From Pelodera strongyloides (Eukaryota > Nematoda > Chromadorea > Rhabditida > Rhabditidae), in the NCBI GenBank assembly GCA_036852015.1, contig JAANDG010000207.1, positions 162,040 through 226,039 on the forward strand: a DNA stretch of 64,000 nt. Reading direction: 5' to 3'. This document shows, one piece after another, positions 59,201-64,000 of the stretch (the first letter of the stretch is position 1; each line of letters starts with the position of its first letter). A model generated the notes under the pieces. The model was not told where the DNA came from. It ran no database searches and was given only the letters and a program-made list of their open reading frames with translations. Both the position numbers and the translations under genes were made by a program.

Positions 59201-62200
59201 GAAGGACGTATGTACCTGGTGGTCGTGGATGCCTACTCCAAGTGGCCGGAAATAAGAGAGATGACAACGACATCCGCCACTGCTACGATTAAAGAGGTTG
59301 GTAAAATATTTGCACAATTTGGCTTCCCGGAAGTACTTGTGTCAGATAATGGTTCGCAGTTCCCATCGAAGGAGTTTGAAGAATATTGCCGGAGAAGTGG
59401 GATCAAGCATGTGAAAACGCCACCATTTCACCCCCAATCAAATGGACAAGCTGAACGTTTTGTGGATACGTTCAAGAGGACTCTCAAGAAACTGAAGGGA
59501 GAGGGAACGACAGCCGAAATGCTGCAGAAGTTCCTGATGACTTACCGTTCGACTCCGTGCACATCTTCACCTGGAAAACGATCGCCTGCAGAAAACTTTA
59601 TTGGCCGACCGTTGAGAACTCCGTTGACTACGCTATCTCGAACGTCTCGAAGAAGTGTAAAAGAAGAAAACCATCTTCCCGAGGAAAGAAGAACGAAGAT
59701 GGATGAACAGTTCAATCGTCATCATGGTGCTTGCAACAAGGAATTGACTGAGGACGCCCTGGTATACGCTCGTGATTATAAGAATCCAGCAAAGCCGACG
59801 TGGATACCTGCTCGTGTGCTGAGGAAGATTGGAAGAACAATCTACGAAGTAATTACGACCGATGGACGGACTTGGAAGCGACACATGAACCAGCTGCGGA
59901 AACGTTACAACGAAGATGTGCTGCCTACGATGTGGGAAGACTTCGACTTGAAACAAGAAGACGCACAACCCGCCGACGGATCTACATCAACTGCGATCGA
60001 CGTCACTGGTGACATATCGACAGGATGGGACGATTCGGACTCGGACACCGATGCTGGAACGACGTACAGACGACCAACGAGGAATTGTGGCCCACCGAAG
60101 AAGCTCGTCATGGATCCGTCTAATAAGAAATACTCTTTTATTTAATAGGGGAGGTGTTGGGAACACTACCTTTGAAACGTAGTATTTTACTGTTCCATTA
60201 TGCTATATTCATTAGTCTACGACTAGTCATTGTTTACGTCTAGAAACGTTATTATAGACGTATTTGCATATATAGCATTACTATATATACCTGGTGAAAT
60301 AGCGTATAGATATTGTCTTGCCTGCTACAATAAACTACTCTACTCTACGTGTGCCTCGTGGTCGCATCATTAGTTAACTGTTAACCGTTAACCCGTTTCG
60401 ACCAGTAAGGCCTAAGCCACAGACGGGACTAACAAACAAAAAGGTGCATTTGAGAAGTATTATTGGTTTACGAGATTTATAAGTTATAACCTGAAATTGT
60501 ACCCTTGCCCTTGAACCTTGTTTGTTTAGTTTTGTACGAAATGGTCAATAATATATTAGAAAAATAAATAAAAATAAAATAATTGTATGAAAATTGACCT
60601 TGACAGGGAAAATGTTCATGTGTAAACAGAAGAAAGAACCAAAATTAGCTCCACTTTTACACTTTGGGCAAAAAAAAAATTGGCCAAAAAAAAAGTTGCG
60701 CTAAATTTGACACAATTGGACTTAGAGATAGTATACTAAACCCTTGGTAATGTAAATAGGAAACGGAAAACGGTTTTTTCGTGTTTCCGTTTTCCTGCGT
60801 AGCTGTAAATAAAATAAAATTGCCTCATGTTATATAAAAACAGAAGCAAACACTTCTGAAAAAAGAAGCGTGGCTATTATGTTGAAGTAGTGTGTCATTT
60901 TCATCCAATCATTCTCTCTAGGGGATTAACGTTACTAAACATGTCGCTTTTCTAAACAGACGTGCCTCTGAAAAAGAAAATATGACTAAAACTATTGGCC
61001 AAGGGCTCTCAGTGCTTATGCTATTAAATGCTCTACTGCAACAACGCGGAACTATAATGGAGCACCGCGGCAAAAAATCAGGGGCGCCTACAGCGCTCCG
61101 CGACCTAGCCCAGTCGTCGCCATACTATCGCGAAATCCTCGCGGGTGCACTGGCGAACCTGGCGAAGATAGGGCTAAATCGCCGGGCAGATTACAATGAA
61201 AGTTACGAAAGCTAGGATAATCTAAACTTTATCAGTATTTACACCAGTGCAAGTTTGCCATCGTCTTCAACTGTCAAGTGGTAACTCGCGAAAAAGCGCA
61301 CTCAAAATGCGTGTACGAGAAGCAGAAACAACTAAATGTCAGTAGCTTATGTTTGCGTAATATCGCTTAACACTCGTCAAATATAAGGGTAAGTTACAGA
61401 AGGAAAATAAGTTTATTTGTTATTTGTTATTTATCTATTTAAATGATAAATATTAAATGTTGTGATAAATGTTAAATGCATGCATGTTAAAATTTATGTA
61501 CCTATAGGATAGTCAAACCAACGGGTTTAAAATTATCACCACTATAAAGGTAGGGACACACCTATCAATGATATAAAGATAAAACATAAAAGTATACTTT
61601 AATGTATAACGCCGCTGAAACCTTTTACGTCTTCTTGCAAGATGAAACATGACCCGCACACATGAGTAGGATTGAAAAATGAGACTCGAAAACCGATACA
61701 GATATCGCAAATGGAAGTAGAATTACATATGTACAACATTTTGCGTCAGAAGATAAAGATTTCATAAGTAGAGTCCTAATCGCTAAAAAAAAACATTCGT
61801 ACCACTGAAATTTTCCTACAAAACATAAATATTGACATTTTCCCAAAAGACTACAAACGTTATAATAAGCGAAAATATTGTCTTTATGATATTGTCAACT
61901 ATGTTCAGAGTTAAAAAAAAAAGAAGGTGAAGACATTTCTTGTCTACTTACGCCGTCTGTTTGAAGTTTTAAATCCTACGCCGCGCCTATGTTTATCTAG
62001 GCATGGACTTTTAGCTTGAGGACTAGAACTCCAAGAGTTCACACATTTAAGAGTGACAAGAATTGGCAAACATAAGCAGGACAATCACTGCCTCTGTGAA
62101 TTATTGGAAAATCGCCGTTTGGTTTGAGATTCATAGTACTCTGAACCTCGGACGCGCAGCTGCCAAAACTTTTGCGCGGATAAGCGTTGCTGCGCTGCGC

Positions 62201-62500
62201 TGTAACTTGCTCCCCCATATATTATTTTCCGTTATCCATTCACCGCGCACCTATCCGCTGCGCGGTAACTGCGCGTATCGCGGATAACTACGTGTGCATT
62301 CACAAAAACGCGGCTAGCTACGCGTGTACTCCAATTTGCGCGGCTGGTGAACGTAGTAGCTTACCAAAAATAGGTCTAGCTGTTTGGTTACGATCCCAAT
62401 CTCTAAACAACACTCCAAACCACCTACTGTATCTCGTCGTCGATGAGCCCCGGATCGTGGAAGATTCCCTCGTTATTCTGATTATCGATTTGTTGCCGGG
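47240..62500 (-). CDS. Coiled-coil protein, partial at 5-prime end
   Basis: Unrecognised. Exons, high to low: 62428-62500, 55371-55523, 49183-49224, 47689-47836 and 47240-47368. All four junctions keep phase, giving about 185 visible residues. The first exon is acidic (DPGLIDDEI). The second is Ser/Asp/Thr-rich (TSESMDRIQNG, STVDDNSIF). The last two carry heptad-like coiled coil (GLRELEAMRAQLRVL and ENDILRQQLMEKDEVINQL) ending KLAAS. The exon at 62428 starts in mid-codon, so more exons lie beyond. The 6.9-kb intron 55524-62427 holds the LTR retrotransposon in the opposite orientation. A possible alternative first exon at 53183-53223 (MAECILGAFFRSF) joins the 49183 exon in the same phase as the 55371 exon does. 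It may be an adaptor or scaffold protein, but that is a guess. Confidence 0.6.
48078..48270. mobile_element. GGGCGCGTTCGGGATGC inverted-repeat element (intron)
   Basis: GGACGCGTTCAGGATGCTCT with TTTCCGAAAGGTTC pairs with GAACCTTTCGGACAGCGCATC and GAACGCGCCCTAA. It lies in the intron at 47837-49182 of the coiled-coil gene. Confidence 0.7.
48678..49109. mobile_element. TTAA-flanked fold-back element in the coiled-coil gene intron
   Basis: It starts AGGATCGCAGTCACTCC and ends GTGACTGCGATCCT, with TTAA on both sides. Arms of nearly 200 bp pair through GAACAAGTAGAAAAGTAG and AACCGAATAATTTGAATTC. It ends 73 bp from the exon at 49183. Confidence 0.8.
49325..49445. repeat. Short direct repeat (intron)
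   Basis: GTGGTCCCAAACCATGTGCCATA near 49342 recurs as a variant with GAGGTTCCAAACCACGTGCC near 49402, each followed by a CCCTTTATA- or CACTTTATC-like string. A 68-bp spacing suggests an old tandem duplication. Confidence 0.5.
49996..50163. mobile_element. Family C MITE, full copy
   Basis: AAAGCGAAATACCGGCCGG pairs with CCGACTGGTATTTCGCTTT. At 168 bp it is the best-preserved member, and it lies in the coiled-coil gene intron. Confidence 0.8.
50170..52405. other. Intronic or intergenic, no exon recognised
   Basis: No coding exon with consistent splice sites was found. At about 50620-50710 CTAGG-type words recur (GACCTAGGGG, AACCTAGGGAATCTAGG). At 50930-50960 is a GAGAGA tract. Confidence 0.35.
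52411..52556. mobile_element. GTTTGCAAGTATACTG inverted-repeat element, copy 2
   Basis: GGGGTTTGCAAGTATACTG pairs with a degraded GGGATACTCCCC end. It is colinear with 37350-37506. Confidence 0.6.
53183..53223 (-). CDS. Possible alternative first exon of the coiled-coil gene
   Basis: An ATG at 53223 opens 13 codons plus two bases ending at a TTTCAG/GTGAGC donor. The phase matches the 49183-49224 exon exactly, which gives ...FFRSF then Arg, PRRSY. A CACACGTGTG palindrome lies about 20 bases upstream. It could mark a shorter isoform with its own promoter. With only 13 codons the case is weak. Confidence 0.3.
53312..53580. repeat. CT-rich then GA-rich microsatellite pair
   Basis: CTCTCT tracts (53312-53400) are followed about 90 bp on by GAGAGA tracts (53485-53580). 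The two are complementary and could pair as a hairpin. Confidence 0.8.
54107..54495. mobile_element. Family B fold-back element, copy 4
   Basis: Flanked by TTAA, with ends AGGGACAGGCCCATC and GATGGGCCTGTCCCT. It differs from 11746-12135 at only a few positions by eye, so both are young. Confidence 0.85.
54510..55368. other. Intron sequence, nothing recognised
   Basis: AT-rich. At about 55315-55370 AATCAATAA is repeated in tandem just beside the exon at 55371. No other feature is supported. Confidence 0.4.
55556..55559. repeat. Target-site duplication TTAG (left)
   Basis: TTAG immediately precedes the 5-prime LTR and recurs at 60370-60373 after the 3-prime LTR. Confidence 0.85.
55560..55774 (+). 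repeat. 5-prime LTR, 215 bp
   Basis: It begins TGTTGGGAAC and ends GTCGCATCA (TG...CA). TATATATA at 55687-55694 is a candidate TATA element and AATAAA at 55734-55739 a candidate poly(A) signal, so the transcript would start between them. Confidence 0.95.
55777..55794 (+). promoter_or_regulatory. Probable tRNA primer-binding site
   Basis: TGGCGTTCAGGATTCGAC starts two bases after the LTR. TGG matches the CCA end of a tRNA. I could not match the rest convincingly to a particular tRNA, so the primer is unassigned. Confidence 0.55.
55919..60145 (+). CDS. Gag-pol polyprotein, 1408 aa, intact
   Basis: It directs reverse transcription and integration of the element. Residues 8-60 are a charged coiled coil with a DSRKRDE repeat, and about 75-260 are the Gag core. 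A CCHC zinc knuckle (C295, C298, H303, C308) binds nucleic acid. The aspartic protease site is D369-T-G-A. Reverse transcriptase spans about 480-690, with D588 and YLDD at 648-651. RNase H follows, with acidic residues D797 and D864. Integrase has an H1025/H1028/C1058/C1061 zinc site and the catalytic triad D1089, D1143, E1179, so 35 residues separate the last two. A GPY/F-like module lies near 1290-1335. All catalytic residues are present and no stop or frameshift occurs. Gag and Pol are fused in one frame, so no frameshift signal is needed. Confidence 0.95.
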   Translation: MSPGAEKTALEEQQKLFREQQKLIKELLEDSRKRDEDSRKRDEDAKNREERLLKLLEQRSGAASSGGAPLASMLGDRITIFEYDAEGGVTFTKWFQRFEDIVTAEVGGLSEAEQARLLISKLKDRAYARLSNVVAPKRIKDLPIKELSQELEKLFGEKSTIFRRRYNALRTTRQPGESYREYASSVNRMCEAALLKDMKEQDFKTLLFVGGLQQPEDSELRKRLLRKLEVTETCQLEDMLVECDSMQTLIKDAARIGGDEQVSEVNKVLNQRRRNWKSNPSKEAIPEKPMVRGACYNCGEIGHYASNCQRKVGRGRPAQPPTQRKWRDGKRGGPAYAKKIEEDESIVIAATRKMVEVNIGSQRVEMQLDTGADVTLIDRATWRSLGSPTLESVDTKLKAANGTPIAVMGRLRTDFACKEFSGHGSCYVTEDIKLLGIDWIDQLPPFKETFDTMCCTVKTTELTEGLRLEFPDVFKKELGRCSKMKARFVLKKDAQPIFAAKRKIPFAVEPLVMKEIDRLIEQGVVSPVEYSRWAAPIVAVKKKTGAVRVCSDFSTGLNDALELHRHPLPTSEEIFAQLNGGKYFTQIDFADAYLQIEVEESSKELVTITTQKGLFRYNRLPFGVKSAPGIFQQVMDSMIAGLEGCAAYLDDVIVTGGSLEEHNRNVRNLFERINDYGFRVRLEKCSFAQRQIRFLGHVIDKDGRRPDPEKTAAIKNMPEPKNLQQVESFLGLVSYYSSFVSDMRSFRAPLDALKKKDTEFVWSKDCKEVFEKLKEVLQSDLLLTHYDPKMEIVVAADASDYGIGAVISHRYPNGMEKAIWHCSRALTPAEKNYGQIEKEALALVYAVRKFHRYIYGRPFMLLTDHKPLLAVFGSRKGISVHSTNRLQRWSLVLLAYDFKIQYRSTTSFGQADALSRLIATQHVPEEDIVIGMIEDDWNDIVYLDAIRTLPVMQKDIRAAMEKDHVLPNIVESVKTGRWCQGKPGSALHNFHSRRMELSIFEGCIFLGRRIVVPHSLQGRVLRMLHDGHPGATRMKMLARNNVYWQGMDKDIENLVKSCVPCQSAAKMPLKNELKPWPDCTRAMERIHIDFAGPMEGRMYLVVVDAYSKWPEIREMTTTSATATIKEVGKIFAQFGFPEVLVSDNGSQFPSKEFEEYCRRSGIKHVKTPPFHPQSNGQAERFVDTFKRTLKKLKGEGTTAEMLQKFLMTYRSTPCTSSPGKRSPAENFIGRPLRTPLTTLSRTSRRSVKEENHLPEERRTKMDEQFNRHHGACNKELTEDALVYARDYKNPAKPTWIPARVLRKIGRTIYEVITTDGRTWKRHMNQLRKRYNEDVLPTMWEDFDLKQEDAQPADGSTSTAIDVTGDISTGWDDSDSDTDAGTTYRRPTRNCGPPKKLVMDPSNKKYSFI
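60147..60154 (+). promoter_or_regulatory. Polypurine tract
   Basis: AGGGGAGG directly abuts the 3-prime LTR and begins one base after the gag-pol stop codon. It is the expected primer site for plus-strand synthesis. Confidence 0.85.
60155..60369 (+). repeat. 3-prime LTR, 215 bp
   Basis: Same length as the 5-prime LTR and, reading base by base, no difference was noticed. Confidence 0.95.
60370..60373. repeat. Target-site duplication TTAG (right)
   Basis: It matches 55556-55559. Confidence 0.85.
60757..60803. repeat. Minimal family K inverted repeat
   Basis: AAATAGGAAACGGAAAACGG pairs with CCGTTTTCCTGCGTAG with only a few bases between. It is the smallest member of the family whose largest copy is 2.4 kb. 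Confidence 0.6.
60982..61215 (+). CDS. Possible 77-aa protein, unknown
   Basis: A single frame from ATG 60982 to TAG 61215, with GC content well above its surroundings. A CTTTTCTAAACAG about 22 bases upstream could be a splice or trans-splice acceptor. Residues about 7-18 are moderately hydrophobic (QGLSVLMLLNAL), and the middle is Arg/Ala/Leu-rich without cysteines. It lies inside the long intron of the coiled-coil gene on the opposite strand. I know no relative. Confidence 0.3.
   Translation: MTKTIGQGLSVLMLLNALLQQRGTIMEHRGKKSGAPTALRDLAQSSPYYREILAGALANLAKIGLNRRADYNESYES
61220..62140. other. Intron sequence, nothing recognised
   Basis: AT-rich; no supported exon or repeat. Confidence 0.35.
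62145..62350. repeat. GCGCGGATAA word island (intron)
   Basis: TGCGCGGATAAGCG, GCGCGGTAAC, CGCGGATAAC, GTTATCC and ACGCGGCTAGC-like words recur in both orientations in a GC-rich block, 80 bp downstream of the exon at 62428 on the minus strand. It has the same style as the other locus-specific word islands. Confidence 0.5.
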
Positions 62501-62584
62501 CTAGAATAAAAGAGGAAATTAATATCATATACATGTTATATATTAACTATTTATTCATGCTAACAGTTCCCTGACTATGTCTGC

Positions 62585-63520
62585 AGATGGGTGAAGAACT
62601 GGCTTAACGATAGGAAAATGTTTGTCCGCGTCGGTTCTTCTACCTCTTCCGTACTGGAATGTACTAGTGGTGTCCCACAGGGCTCAGTTCTAGGACCTAT
62701 ATTGTTTTGTCTATACACTTCTGATCTTGCTTGTGAGCTTCGCAACTTAGGAATTAGCTTTGTTATGTATGCTGATGATATTAAGATATACAAGGTTATA
62801 GAAAATCCATTGGATAGAATCACCATCCAACAAGCCTTTAATCTAGTTCATAATTGGTCTTCCAAGTTTCAGTTACCACTGGCACCGCATAAGTGTCAAG
62901 CTTTGTATATAGGTGGTTCTAACCCAAAGGTTGACTATCTGTGCAATGATATTGTGATATCAAAAGTAACTGAAGTAAAGGACTTAGGATTCATTATTAC
63001 CGATAATCTCTGTTTCTCAAAACATATAAATTTTGTATGCAATTCCGCAAGGAAAAGAATGTTTGCTTTATTCCGGACACTGAAAACTAGAAAAGCCAAC
63101 GTTCTCGTTCTTGCGTATACTTTATACGTTAGGTCTATTCTGGAGTCCGGAAGGTAGTATTCAATCCCTACAAGAAAAGGGATAAATGGCTCTAGAAAGA
63201 ATCCAGCGTATGTTTACGAAGCGTGTGTTTATGAGATCTCATTTAGTTGGGTTTATGGATACGCCAAATAGTGAAACTAGAAATGAGCTTCTCAAACTGG
63301 ATATGTTAGAGAATCGAGAAAGAAAGCAGATGCCAAAATGCTGAGGAAAATACTAGCTGGTAAATGCGATTATCTTCCAACGTATGTTTAAATTTAATCC
63401 TACAATTATTCTTCTCGTAGGGTAGTTCTAGGATTGTTATTAATAGGGCATCAAGAAATGTTCGGAAACATTCATTTGTCCATAGAACATCCCTTATGAT
63501 TGAACAGAATGCTACGAATT
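62585..63520 (+). pseudogene. Decayed LINE (non-LTR retrotransposon), reverse transcriptase 3-prime part
   Basis: The frame to 63157 carries reverse transcriptase motifs GVPQGSVLGPILF and the catalytic MYADDIK, with the downstream LAYTLYVRSILESG block. After a stop it continues in other frames with LERIQRMFTKRVF, NELLKLDMLENRE and KADAKMLRKILAGKCDYLP, so at least two frameshifts have accumulated. The upstream endonuclease and ORF1 regions are absent. The motif set fits the CR1/Jockey group, tentatively. A fragment of the same family lies at 2335-2560. It may lie in a further upstream intron of the coiled-coil gene. Confidence 0.85.
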
Positions 63521-63524
63521 TCCT

Positions 63525-64000
63525 GTGATTTACTCCGAATTTGCTTGCTGAGACATTTTACTACTGCTTTATTATGTTTTATTTATTATGTGTATTTTAT
63601 AACACAAACTGCACGTTACATTGCTTTCTTTGATTGTCTTTGTGCGTAATAAATTATTATTATAACATACTATGCACGATTGAATTTAATACAAATAGTT
63701 ACTCTCAAACAAGTTTGTTTAATAAGATAGATAATGTGCGTCAAGTCGAAAGCGAGGACGAGATTTACAGAATGGAAATAAGGAGGCCGAAATTTAAGGG
63801 AAATGCTGTCTTCAAGTGGGCAACTTAAGCTATAAGCGTACTACACAAGTACGCAAACGCGACGCAAAGTATAGTGAAAAGAGCCTTTAGGGTCATTTGA
63901 TGGGAAATTGAATTTCGACGCAGGGCCACTATTCAAATGGATTAAAAGGGGGCGCAAGGATGAGAGTAGCAGGGCGTAGTAAGGGTAATGAGAGACTATG
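63525..64000. other. Right edge, nothing firmly recognised
   Basis: A plus-strand open frame at 63634-63828 contains an acidic stretch (RQVESEDEIYRMEIRRPKFK) that looks exon-like, but no splice sites support it. Any upstream exon of the coiled-coil gene must lie beyond this edge or be hidden here. Confidence 0.25.

Larger units (their letters stand above)
55560..60369 (+). mobile_element. Intact Ty3/gypsy LTR retrotransposon
   Basis: A complete 4810-bp element: 5-prime LTR (55560-55774), primer-binding region, one gag-pol frame (55919-60145), polypurine tract (60147-60154) and 3-prime LTR (60155-60369). A 4-bp duplication, TTAG, flanks it (55556-55559 and 60370-60373). The LTRs appear identical by eye and the coding frame is unbroken, so the insertion is recent and possibly active. 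There is no envelope-like frame. The domain order and motifs place it in Ty3/gypsy. A Mag-type lineage is my tentative reading from the single fused frame. It lies antisense in an intron of the coiled-coil gene. Confidence 0.95.

Overview
The window reads as nuclear DNA of a nematode, probably a free-living rhabditid-like worm. I base this on short introns ending in TTTTCAG or TTTCAG, likely trans-splice acceptors a few bases before start codons (about 44157 minus, 29127 plus, 22508 plus), a nematode-type UDP-glucuronosyltransferase and AT-rich spacers. The species cannot be named. No operon, rRNA, CRISPR or prokaryotic feature is present.

Host genes are sparse and I assembled them exon by exon from splice signals and phase. 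They are: a 2-exon 117-aa gene of unknown function (7694-8115, +); a 3-exon secreted 84-aa protein (22511-23302, +); a 7-exon, 241-aa single-pass membrane protein with a mitochondrial-type leader (29140-33404, +); a nearly complete UDP-glucuronosyltransferase (38661-44153, -); and a coiled-coil gene (47240-62500, -) with a possible alternative first exon. Weaker candidates lie at 6649, 13157, 15352, 35860, 37070 and 60982.

The right end is dominated by an intact 4810-bp Ty3/gypsy LTR retrotransposon (55560-60369, +). It has apparently identical 215-bp LTRs, a 4-bp target duplication and one uninterrupted 1408-codon gag-pol frame. It sits antisense in the last long intron of the coiled-coil gene, 36 bp from the splice acceptor. 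Decayed LINE fragments of one family lie near both window ends.

Most of 1-29 kb and many introns are non-autonomous fold-back elements. At least nine families have ends beginning AGG, mostly flanked by TTAA, and they are often nested or abutting at a shared TTAA. One three-layer nest spans 25703-28802. A second class consists of islands built from one locus-specific short palindromic word (for example GCGAATTCGC, CCTCGGCA, GGTGCGCC, ACTACCCC) scattered in both orientations. These word islands are the least explained structure here. No transposase that could move any of these families was found.
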